Assembly (NCBI GenBank): GCA_020809705.1
Contig: CP085828.1
Span: 6,324,001 to 6,388,000, forward strand
Length of the DNA: 64,000 bases
Reading direction: 5' to 3'
From: Calonectria ilicicola
Taxonomy: Eukaryota > Ascomycota > Sordariomycetes > Hypocreales > Nectriaceae
The number at the start of each line of letters is the position of its first letter. Position 1 is the stretch's first letter. Shown here piece by piece: positions 53,401 through 64,000 of this stretch. Under the pieces are notes generated by a model, which was not told the origin of the DNA, made no database searches, and worked only from the letters and a program-made list of their open reading frames with translations. A program made the position numbers and the translations under genes.

Positions 53401-56400
53401 GTGGAGAGCAGTGATCAGAAGAAAGGCGCCAGACAGAAGCAAGCAAGCATCCATCCATCCATCCAAGACGGCGCACGCTCCGCACAGTCACAGTGATTCC
53501 ATCTCTATCAATGTAGAGAGTCTTTCTTTTTTTACCTTGCCCAGAGTCGTCCAACTCAATGCATGTCAATATCATGGATCCCTAGCGGTCCTCTCCACAT
53601 TAGCCCAGCAGGCAGGAGAAGACCGCCGTTGGTAGCGCGCCGGATCGCGTCTCGTTTCACACTGCTAGCGACTTGACTTGCCTTGCTGGGAGGGACTGTC
53701 ATGGGCATGTCCGGATCTAGATCAACGCAGGGCGGAGTGGCGATGGATGCTGTACCTCTTGTTTCTTTTTCGGTTCCAAAATAAACGTACGTCGACGCAT
53801 GCAATGATTCCCTTAGACTATGCCTCAGACATTTGCCGTGGCATGGCATGGCAAGGGCATGGGTGGTCCTTCCTCAGACACACAGTGGGATGCCTGATAT
53901 TGTACATGAAGTAGTACTCCATACTTGGCACAGCATAGCAGGCGACAGGGAAGCCAAGGCATGAACTGGCAATCATCTCACCTCAAGGCGTCAACCCAGC
54001 GACCCACGGCACTCCTCTGGTGTCGCATTACAAGTCATCTCTCAGCTCGGTGAGGCCAACCAAATCTCAGTGTATGCACCCTCAATGCTCGTCGCACGTA
54101 TCATTTGTCGACGTGTTGCCTCATCACACTCCCTTGAATTTGTACTTGTTTTTTTTTCTCGCTCGGTGTGTGTGTGTCGTTTCTTTTTCAATTTCCAGCT
54201 GCCAACGCATCAATGCAAATTGCTTGTTTCGTTTGCACTGCCATCAGCGCTTCCTCTGTCCTAAATCTGTCGACCCGTTCCCAACACCCTGGCACGCTTG
54301 AGAACGTCCTGGTCGGATGATCTGTCGTGGAGTTTTAGGCGCAAACAAGATCTCAAGCGAACCGAACCTCCGGGATGAACTAAAAAGCTTCAATGTCCCG
54401 AAGAGGCACAGCCGGCCCATCTCGTTGGTGGGCTCGCTAGGCACTTGGGCTGCCCCGTTTTCCTTGCGACCAACTCAACGACAACGCCTCTGTCTTGACC
54501 TCATGCGTCGGACAAAGAGTATTTTCCGTGCCATGCCCACAACCCACAACTTCAGCTCTGTCAAAATATCCATTCGCCGTCGTCAATTGTGCGTGCATCC
54601 ACAGAGACACGGCCAGCCTTGACACAACGTCTGACCACATGCAGATGCCGCCACAACGAGCCAATCCCCAGCTTGCCATGACCCAGCCGGGCACGAATTG
54701 GGCGGCAAGCCAGGTCTGGACAGGGAAGCAGGGACAAAGATGCGGCCGTCGTCACTTTTTCTCAACATCGCCCTTGGCCACAGACCTGGAGGGTATCACT
54801 CGGCCGCAGGTCACCAGACCGACCGCATTTTTTTTTTCTGACATCCCCTCTTGCGGTCTGCCCATCAACTCTGGTCGTAGCATTGCCCTCATCGGCCCAT
54901 CATCCACGCAGCATGATCGAGTGCAACTCCAGTTGCACAAACAGATGGAACCTCCCCCCCAGCGACTCCACGTGTTGGCCTGACTCTCTGTACGGTTCGA
55001 GCCTGCAAGACAGTCTGGAATAGACCTCACGTGGAGTATCCACTGATGCGCGGTCCATGCTGATTCTAGCCCTTCGGGGTCCCAGTGGCTTGGCCCCCTG
55101 TTCAACACTTCGCGAAAAATGCGACACCTTTGCGACACCCACGGTGGTCGGGTCATCACAAGTCACCCACCCATGCATGCATCGTTGGTCGGCTCGAGGA
55201 CGGAGGGCCGACGACGCGCCCTTTGCAGCAGTTGTCCAGGCCTTCAATCCTCCTGCCACACAGTGCTGTGCCACACCCAGACCAAACCCTTCAACCACCA
55301 CCACCACGACTGGACACCACTGGACCAGCATAATTTCTTTGCGCACCTGGTTTGTGGATGGCATCGGCACTCCCTTCCCTCTTCGCTCACATGCAGACAC
55401 CCTCCTCTTTTCCCATGAAACCCTATTGCCGCGAGTAAACCCGCTACTTCCGCCGTTATCCCCATGTCAAAATACGTACCGCAAAACGGTACGTTTACCA
55501 ACCAGAGCAATCGCCATAGTAATGAGAGTGCCTCAGCCAAGGCAATCCAACCCTGATGTGCATTTCCAATCCGAAGCAATGTTCTACCCAATGCCAATGC
55601 AAATGCAATGGACCCCCCAAAGGCGGACCCCAAGTGGCGCATCTAGTCTGCGAGCTTTGGTCAAGGAGAGCCCAGTTCCCTGTCACGCAACGCTGTCTAT
55701 CTCAACTCCGCACTCCGTGGGCATGGACTCCATCGTTTGCAGCCAAACGCGTGCTGACTCGCTCATGGGTCCCCTATAATCAGAGCCTCTGCTGCAAGCC
55801 TTTCCCCCTCAACGCTAAATGGAGGTGGGTTACTAATGTGCAGGCGCAGAATCGACATCTTGAAAACGCCTGGATCTTAACTCCCTTGACCTAGTCTGGT
55901 ATAACCACCAGATGCGCAGATGCTGCTCAGCGAGGCGGGATCTGGGGTCAACCGCGGGCTAAGCAGGCCCCGTCCAGCTGTCTCAGACGACGATATCCAG
56001 AAAGGGAGTCTCCGCAGCCGCTAGCCCTCATTCACAAGTCTTCTTTCAACTTCGACTTTGAATCTCCCATTATATCATACATCCACTCTGATGCAGCCTT
56101 CCCCTAGCTTACTGGCCTTGACCGCCTCGCCGCACAGTGGCCCAACCACCAGGATGTTCTCTCCCCTCAAGTGGACTCCTCCTGCGGCATATGCGCACCC
56201 CTGAGCATGGAGTCATGGGGCCCGCAACAAAGGGCACGGACCGCCGGGGAAGACTATCATTTACACCATGTTATTACTGCAGGGGATGGCTGTCGAGCCA
56301 GCTGGGGTGAGGGCAATCAATCAAAGTCACAGTCGCAAGCGCACTGTGGTAGGATCAATCCCACCGGACGCCGGGATGTCCAAAGCACCGACTCTACACG

Positions 56401-59400
56401 CTGTCACGCATTTCAAATTTCCCTTGCCCATGGATTTGACAGCCTCTGATCATAGGTTGAAAGCGGGACCCTTACTGGGGGAGATACGCTGCGTTGGCGT
56501 AAGGCACAAAGGCAGAAAGCTACCATCCAGGTACATACGTCCAATGGAACGTCGGCCATGGGTCGTGTTCCTTTGTCCCGGGTCGTTGAGGAAACACTGA
56601 CCGCGCTTCTCGCGTAGCTGTCGAGGTTGCATTGGCCGTGGCCCGTATTTACGCCAATGGTCGCATTGAGGCATCCGTGATCTTGTACGGTCAGTGTCTT
56701 CCATACACACAGAGTGTGCGTGGCTCCAGGTCGATCACCAACCAGCTCACCAAGCAAGAGGTTCTTGAGACATGCTGGAGGGGAACCACCACACAGGGTC
56801 AGTTCGGCGATTCAGCTCCTTCGGCTAACCACAAGAGGATAAACCGCTCCAGGGAAGCCCTAAGCGCGACCGTGTGCTAGGATGGAGCCCAGCCCCCAAC
56901 ATCCCCCACACATCCACGACGGGCAAAACATGGCCCAGAGGAAAGCACCTTCGTTCACTCTAAACGAACCTTGACTAGTGTGGTTCCGCCACGCTGGTCA
57001 ACACGACCTAGTGATCGCCACGAACCATGAGCCACTGATGAGAAACGCAACAAAGGCCACAGGGGCGGGAGCGCAAAAACTGTGGGCAAAAAAACTGATC
57101 CCAAAAATGGAAGTTCGTCAAGTTTGTGATCACAGGCCTCCCCCCGTCAGACAGAGACCCCAGTCAACCCGCTCAAAGTGTGTTAGGCAATTTGCAGACC
57201 CAAATCTGACTGGACCCTTCACCAGTAGGTCAGGCATGACATGATGCAACCAAAGGGTCTGGAAGAGTCGGAAATAGAAGCACGCATCATTACCCCCCTG
57301 GGATCAGAGCAATGCCAATTACCGCTTCGCCGACGCTTTCACCCTAGATGGTATCAATCATTTTACCAGTATCTACTGTTCTTACACACGGCGTTTCATG
57401 ACAGATGATGGGGTAATGATGGCTGACACCAGTGGATGACAAATGGATAGGTGAAGTGCAGTGCAGCGCAGTGCAGTGACGGGAGGTGTGGGGATGCTTG
57501 GCGACGTGCTCGGAAAGCAGAGTGGCTGGTGGTTGGGCTTGGATATTTTCCCTTGGATTGACCGCCAAGCTCGGTGACAGGTGAGTCCATGGAACGATAC
57601 CCCCAGATCCCGTGTCAGTGGGTTGAAGACGATCTCAAGCCATTGCGATCCTGTTTTTTAATGGCGTACGAACAAGGAACAGGCACAGAGTAATTAGGAC
57701 GCCAACGCCAACGTCAAGCAGACGAGTACCGGCATACCGGATGCTCAACAAGCCGGATGATACCCACCCTCCCCAATTTCACAAGACGGCCGCCGCGGCA
57801 GGACCAATAAGAGACCCGTGGGTAACATAAGCTAGCGTGGTTTCGTGGGCATTAGCGGCAAATTTCCAGCACGGACAGAGCTTGAGCGAGAGGGCTGAGG
57901 AGTCGCTAGAATGTCACTTGCATCCAGGAACGTGCGAGGCTACAGTAAGCCATGAGCTGTGACGGTGGACGGCAGTCTGTTTTAGCCTGCGTCTGTGGTG
58001 TCTTGAACTCCAGCAAACGGTCGGGCTAGTCTATGAACCAGGACGGCCACGATCTCAAGGCTTCCCGTTGCGCTGGGAATCCCGCGCGCCGGGTAGCTAG
58101 CTGCTACTCGCAATGTGTTGCCAGAACACGCAAAACTGGAACAATGGCGCCGAGAGCTGACCGATTGTTGTGGGTTGTGTGAGAAAAGGGATTTCACGCA
58201 GGCTCCTGCCGTCCAGAAACAGAGCTTCGCCCGACCAGCCAGGTGATCAGTCACCTGCTGATCTGCGAGCCAATCTCAATTCCTCATGTTTCTGGACCTG
58301 GCTCCACTCTAGGGACGAGGAAATCCAGATCTTGGGTGGGCTGAGGCGCGCTAGTGATCTGCACGACGGTGGGCGCGAGAAGGCCCAGGCGGGCTCAGCT
58401 CACTAGCGCACATCGACAGGGTCAGGATGCTAACTTGTCATGGTGGCCCCTGGATTCTCGGCAGTCACCGGAGTGCTGCCAGAAAGCAATCTAGAGCGGA
58501 GATTGTCTTTGGGCTGAATGGACTTTTTGGCTTCGGCACCGAGCTGGACCAGTGCCGACCTTCGTGGCAGAGGTGTTCATCCAATGACATGCTGCTTGGA
58601 CCAGCTGTGGACTCTTCCCAACGTGGGAAGGGAGAAGCCAGAACACCCAGATGAGGCAAGGTCTCATCGGGGGGTGAACAGGTTCGTACTGGGCTGGAGA
58701 CAGTCGGGGGCTACGCGAGCTGATGCTGGTGGCGATCCTGCCCGTTTATCTTTCTGGAACCTCAAATGCTGCTGAGTTCAGAACGTCACCTTCCCGAAGA
58801 GGAACACTTCAGCTAAGGCTGGTCACTATTTGTCTTGAAGGGAAAGCGAGAAAAAAAGAAAGCCTATCAATGGGCTTGGATTGTACGACATGGCCGCGTT
58901 TCACTGTGATCACGGGGCAGTGCTAATCGCGACGTCTTTTCAGAGGGTCCTGAAACGAAATACCTCCACGCATTTTGGCACATAGACAGAGGGTGCCTGG
59001 CACCTGGATCCTGGATCCTGGCAGTGATGCCCAGCCTCACAGAGTGAGGGGAAAAACATGGGCTTTCGCGCGGCAGCCGCTTCCTGCGCAAACGTGCAGA
59101 TACAAGCACATTCCACACACACGCACTCGCACGCTCACACGCATCTCTACCTATACGCGTGTGGGTGTCTACTACTATCTTGTCTATCCTATTCAAACGC
59201 ATCTGGCCTACTACTGTTTCGGAGACGCACCCGAATTGCTGGCCCCCCTCCAAGGCTTAGAGCTACTAACGATCGTCGTTTATTCCTCCGTAGTGGGATC
59301 CATCTTCCCACTCTTCCCCAGGACAAGGGCTTTGGAGGCCAACACCACCCAACCTTGCGTGCTGACTGTACGATGCTAGACAAGACTGGCCTCGGCGCCA

Positions 59401-60920
59401 GTGAGCTAAGGTGAAAGGGGGCTACGTATCTTTTCTGCGGACAGTCGTTGGTCAAAATTGTGTGAATTGCCAACCGGCGTCAGGGGTCCTGTGAAGGCAG
59501 AGAGGGGTGCCGACGGCAAAGCCCATCCGGCATCTCAGCCCGCCACCGACGTAATGACCAATGTTGTGCTAAATCGCATGCTCACATTTGCCAATATTTG
59601 AGGGTGAGACAATGGCAATGGGGAAAACCACGGCAGAGACGTCGCTGGGCCTTTGATGTGCTGGATCATTCTCCACTCTAGAGGCGGCCGAAGGCCGGCT
59701 GGCCGGATCCAGCAGCATGGGGGCTCTTCAGGATGTGGGCCTCACTAGCGTCCTGGGAGGGCAGCGATGAGGGAGGGCATTATAGCGCCACGGCGATGGT
59801 TCATGAAGGCAGAACATGGCTGTGGTCCTGGCTATCGCGGCTCGGTTGACTTGTGTGCGCTTGCTTGACAGCTATCCGGTTTTTTCCTTGTGCTGAATTG
59901 ACAGTTACCTACTTGCGACGGGAATACTCGCAATGGAACCGCCTGGGCTCAGTGCCCACTGGTACCTGAGTCAAGAGACTTTTTTTTTTTTTTTCCCTAG
60001 CTACTCCTCACCCTGTGTCCAGGTGCGAAAACCAGATCAGGGGAGTGTCATCGGGGAGACGGGAAACATGTTACAGGTGGTTGGTGACGTTTATTGATTT
60101 CAATTTAAATCTTTTTACGAGTCGTGGCAATTGAACCCTGAAGGAGGGGACGATTTCTTCCGACACGACCACAATCAATCAAACTCGATGAGAACGGACT
60201 TTGGGCGCGTGGGAAGGTGACCAGGGATCGGGGTCAGAGCAACTAATCGGCATGGGATGAAGCGGAGAGGGGGAAAGGGTGATGAGGGTTTTCAGCTGTC
60301 TGTCTCAGTTGAACGAGGACTGCGCCCGGACAGTGAGCCACTGTCACAGAAACGTCCAGGTCGGGAGAGGTCAGAGCATACATAGACGAGGAGACCATAT
60401 GGGGATACGATGTGAGGCTGCGACACGATACTGGGACGGCCAACACGACATGTCACGGCACGGCATAACACGACACGACACAACACGGACCCCAGACGGA
60501 GAGGGCCCAGGCGTCTATCTGGCTGCCTTACCTCGCTAGCCTTGGACTCCGTAATAGAGCGTTTGGAGGCTGGTGCTGACCCTGGGGGCAGGGGGGGAGC
60601 CGGGATCAGAGTACGCCTTGGAGACTGCACGCACCGGTGACACGGTCCCCCAGCTCCACGGTCTTTGCGCACGCTCTGGAGACTTGGCTCGAACCAACAG
60701 ACGTTGGCACCACTCAGACTTGGCCTGTGGGAAGCCACACCATACTCTGTCTAGACGACCATGTTGAAAGGACTCGCATGAGGCCCTTTGATATTGAGGA
60801 CCAAATGGCTGGCGGTTGACCCTGAGAATATCCCCAGATGCACCACCACCCTCCCCCCCCCCCCCTTTTCGCTTTTCCGCTTCTCCTCTTTTCGATGGTG
60901 TACCCCTCCCGGTATTTGCA

Positions 60921-60962
60921 TGTGTGTGCGCGCGCATGTGTGAGTGTGTGTGTGTGTGTGTG
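60921..60962. repeat. (GT)n microsatellite
   Basis: TG-dominant run interrupted by a short CG part; noncoding. Confidence 0.9.
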
Positions 60963-61175
60963 GGCGAATGCGGTGTCCAATCCGCAAGCAGCAACCACAT
61001 GAGGACCCGTCATGGCTTTGCTGCAGGGCAAGCAAACAGCGTCAACATTGTGTGTTTCCCCCCTGCTCTCAGCGGCAGTTTCTCCTTGTCTCTGTGGTGT
61101 CCAGAAGCGAGAGAGAATGTGGTGGTCCCGCCCCCCGAACATTTTCGGGTTTCCTCACCCACTCAACAAAGAGGC

Positions 61176-61199
61176 AAAAAAAAAAAAAAAAAAAAAAAA
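61176..61199. repeat. A(24) homopolymer
   Basis: 24 consecutive adenines in the gene-free region; length may be assembly-sensitive. Confidence 0.9.
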
Positions 61200-63425
61200 G
61201 AGGGTTCCCTGCTTCGATGACTCTGGTTGAGGCGAATCAAGACTCGCCCTCCCCCCCTGTATCATTCAGGAGACTTTGCTGGGATATGCGACCGTCACAA
61301 TATTGTTTGTTGCTATACACGTCGGCGTAATACTCAAGTTGGGTCATTACCTCCGGCACGTCATGTTAACCCCGGAAAAAGAAGGTTTATCGTAGCGGCC
61401 GTCGAGATGAACGGCGTCGTCGGTCAGCATCCAGCCAAACCACTAGACCGAAAGTCCATCTTGCTAACATGACGCGCCATTGTCCTGTTGTCCCGCCATG
61501 AAAATATTGGCCCACGGCGTCTGGCGCGGCCCTTGGGAATTTCAAAGCCATTGTGATCGCGTGTGCATGTTCATTTTCCTCGGTCGAATTGCTGGTCTTT
61601 CAGCCGAGGCTACTGGAAGAAGAAACGACAATGTTTGTGCAAGATGGGCCTGGCTTGTGAATGGAGCCATCTACACCGCATAATCTACCCTGTAGCTGTG
61701 TCTGCTGGCTCATGAATCCTCCTGTGAAGGGTTTGCTTATTCGTATATATCGTGTCAGTCCTGTGCAGGGATGGCTGGAGTTTCTGATTGTGCAAGCGAT
61801 CCTGCAAAGATAAAAAGGGTTTGAAGATTTACAATGTCAACGAGTGACAAGCATTATTCAGGTGAACCCGCTTGATATGACGCAAGTCTGCCAACAACGG
61901 CATTGATATTCTCTCCCATGACAAACGTCAAGTGGGCGTGGAGCTACGTGGAACATGATATGTGACGACACGGCATTCCACCAAAACCACACTCCCACGA
62001 TGAGAAAAAAAAAACCGGTAGACCCAACACAACGTTACACCAAATCTCGCTCTCGTCTGCCTCTTTTCCCCTCTCCCCCACTCGAGCCAGATCCGCGCCA
62101 AGGCCACGGCGGGAACTGTCATGCTCCGGCGTAGATCACACGAAACCAACGAGAACACTACTGCATAGCTCAAGCCCCATAAGGGTCCAAGCCAGAAAGG
62201 TGGAATGCAAGAGTTGCTCATGACATGCCCCGGGACAAACTCAATCGTGAATAATGCCAAACTTGGAATCAAATCGTGTACGAAAAAACACAAGACGAGA
62301 GAAAATGAGAGACACACACCTACCCGTGACCTTGCCCCTTCTCCGCTCCCCTCAACCACCCCCCCTCCCATCCCATCGCATCCGACGTGTCCGAGTTGTC
62401 CAGACCGACCTGATCCGCTTTCGACTCAGCCTCCCCTCTCCACCGTAAGCAAATAGATGGGCAGATGACACCCTAAAAAGAAAAGAAACCAAAAAAAGAT
62501 GTCCCGTCGTCCCCCTTCTCGGCAGTTGGGCATCCGGTGGGTTGGGCGTGGACAGCAAATGGATCAACAAACTTGGCCGCGATGAGGCTCTATCAGCAGG
62601 GGACTCCTTGGCAAGCACAGCCCAACGGGAATAAATGCTGCCAAGGCAGACCGGTCTGCTCGTGATGGTGCCGGCAACTAACTTTGACCGGTCCTCTGGG
62701 CATCACTAGGACTCCCTGCTCCCTCAAGACACCGCTAGTTTAACCTCAGATCACATCGAAACCTTGACATCACATCACCTTCACAGCCACCAGACTCAGC
62801 CAGCATTTATCGTATATAACCAGTATCGATTATCGTACCGACCCAGATACTTCTATCAACTCAACCGAGGTAACTATTGCCTCTAGGACCCCCTACCCAG
62901 TCCAAGCAATTCAATGATTGTCATCGACCCCACAAACTAGAGTCTACAATGCAAATGTTGCCATGCCACCTGATATCTCTCAGCTCATCTCTTTGCTCGT
63001 CCCGCGCGAGAAATATCAACTTCATCATCCCCAAGACCGTGTGCCAATCTAAAACCATTACTTAGAGCGACAAAGAAAAAACTTTAAAAAAGTGAAAATG
63101 CTATGAAACGATATGCGTTCACACAAACATGGAACGCGAAGCAAACCGTAAAGCCGGGCTCAATGGCGAGCCCTTGTCTAATCGAACCACACCTGTCCTC
63201 TAACAAACAAACGCCGTTGGTGTCATGTGCTTTTTGGGTAGGATCATGGAGGATCCAGAGAACGAATGCCAGGCTTTTTTTTTTTTTTGTGTCCTTGGTT
63301 TCATGAATGGGCCAAGACCCGAGGTCCGAAATTGGACTTCATATTTACCATCGACGCTTGTTGAGCGGCATGTTGTTGGCGTTGGCTGGAAAGACGAGTC
63401 AGCTCGAGAGGAGGTCTATGTTGCT

Positions 63426-64000
63426 TCAGCGTCGTCGGAACCCACCTCTACCACCACCACGACCCCGACCCCAACCGCCATATCCACGGCCACCGCCACC
63501 ACCGTAGCGGGTCATCTCAGCGAGACGGGGGTCAATCTGTTGCTTAGCCTCCTGGAGGACATTGACAAGATCACGGGCCTGCTTCTGGTCTGCACATGTT
63601 TGTTAGCAACTCTGCCAAAAGCCAAACGAGACAAAATCAATGCGAAATGAAGGTGAATGGATACTCACTATCAGTGGTAAAGAAGGTGATGGCCGTTCCC
63701 TTGGCTCCAGCACGGCCGGTACGACCAATACGGTGGATGTAGTCCTCCGAGTTGTTGGGGTAATCGTAGTTCAACACATGGGTGATGTTGCGAACATCTT
63801 TAGCACGAATGGTTAGCAGACGAAAAAGGGGTTTGTATAGCAACGTTCCAGCGCGAGAGGTGAAGGCGGATAGCTAAGCATATTGGCAGGCCATCCTGTA
63901 CTTCGCTCCTGGCGGACATGGGGCAATCCTAGTGCGGTGAAAATGCCATCCTGGGAGATTCAGTCTCCGGGTCCTCGGGACACAAATGGGAGCCTTGGGC
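63426..64000 (-). CDS. DBP2: ATP-dependent RNA helicase DBP2, 3' part
   Basis: The last two exons are visible, 63797-63669 and 63589-63426; the rest of the gene lies beyond the right edge. The penultimate exon encodes [19 protein letters not shown] and [20 protein letters not shown], helicase motifs V and VI of the DEAD-box core. The last exon encodes [20 protein letters not shown] and a Gly/Arg (RGG) tail ending GGFRRR, the RNA-binding tail typical of Dbp2/p68. The intron between them is 79 nt (GTGAGT donor, GTGCAG acceptor). Upstream of 63797 an acceptor (GCTAAAG) is preceded by at least 203 nt of noncoding sequence running off the window. In yeast and other fungi DBP2 has a conserved, very long intron at this 3' position, used in feedback control. 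Dbp2 acts in mRNA export, splicing-linked remodelling and rRNA processing. Confidence 0.9.

Larger units (their letters stand above)
50422..63425. other. 13-kb gene-free region upstream of con7
   Basis: Both flanking genes read leftward, so the whole stretch lies upstream of con7 and downstream of DBP2. I found no exon chain, no domain and no RNA gene; long open frames (for example 55057-55779 plus) look random. It is rich in simple repeats: (GT)n at about 51961-52000, CACTCGT units at 52262-52295, (CATC)n at 53448-53464, CACGACA units at 60420-60488, (GT)n at 60921-60962 and A(24) at 61176-61199. The part next to con7 (50.4-52 kb) is purine/pyrimidine-skewed like a long 5' leader. Confidence 0.55.

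Noticed and set aside
54994..55003. tRNA B-box-like GGTTCGAGCC
   Set aside because: Flanks do not pair as a T arm and there is no matching A box or acceptor stem.
55057..55779. 240-codon open frame on the plus strand in the gene-free region
   Set aside because: Low-complexity Thr/Pro/His runs, overlapping open frames on both strands, no domain, no splice pattern.
58975..59379. 134-codon plus-strand frame
   Set aside because: Thr/Arg/His runs derived from CA-rich repeats; no homologous domain and competing frames on both strands.
60420..60488. CACGACA-rich array considered as a CRISPR-like or regulatory repeat
   Set aside because: Degenerate short tandem units without spacers; a simple-sequence repeat in a eukaryotic genome.

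Overview
The window is nuclear DNA of a filamentous ascomycete, most likely a sordariomycete (Hypocreales-like). This follows from many short introns (about 50-100 nt, GTRNGT donors, CTRAC-like branch points, YAG acceptors), intron-rich ribosomal protein genes, a Con7-type C2H2 regulator, and transposon damage made only of TAG/TAA stops, as repeat-induced point mutation (RIP) would give. No tRNA, rRNA or CRISPR array was found.

Left core block (1-13.2 kb): a possible exon cut by the window edge, the complex I assembly factor NDUFAF3, ribosomal protein eL34, a small conserved helical protein, a lone FAR1/WRKY-GCM1-type zinc-finger protein, an F-box protein preceded by a CACGTG-bearing repeat, and a large membrane family-2 glycosyltransferase.

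Accessory, AT-richer block (13.2-31.3 kb): a decayed membrane-protein gene, a GH18 chitinase, an ankyrin relic, a piggyBac-type transposon with perfect 28-bp ends and eight in-frame stops, then three lineage-type genes close together. These are a 152-aa protein with MABP/beta-prism-like repeats, a 345-aa all-helical protein, and a divergent 776-aa protein in which long helices flank an Ala/Gly-rich hydrophobic hairpin. The 345/776 pair shares one intergenic region and looks like a candidate multi-component helical pore-forming system. That is inference from architecture only. A 42-codon ORF with its own TATA box follows.

Right core block (31.3-43.4 kb): RAD9 of the 9-1-1 checkpoint clamp, an RCC1-repeat (ATS1-like) protein, prephenate dehydrogenase TYR1, an unassigned Cys-containing fungal protein, a head-to-head ribosomal pair (eL32/uS9), and the U5 snRNP assembly factor AAR2. 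Gene pairs alternate between divergent and convergent arrangements, with gaps as small as 86 bp.

Regulator region (43.4-64 kb): the Con7-like C2H2 transcription factor is isolated in about 20 kb of otherwise gene-empty DNA (5.4 kb on its 3' side, 13 kb on its 5' side). The window closes with the 3' end of the DEAD-box helicase gene DBP2, cut inside what appears to be its known unusually long 3'-proximal intron.
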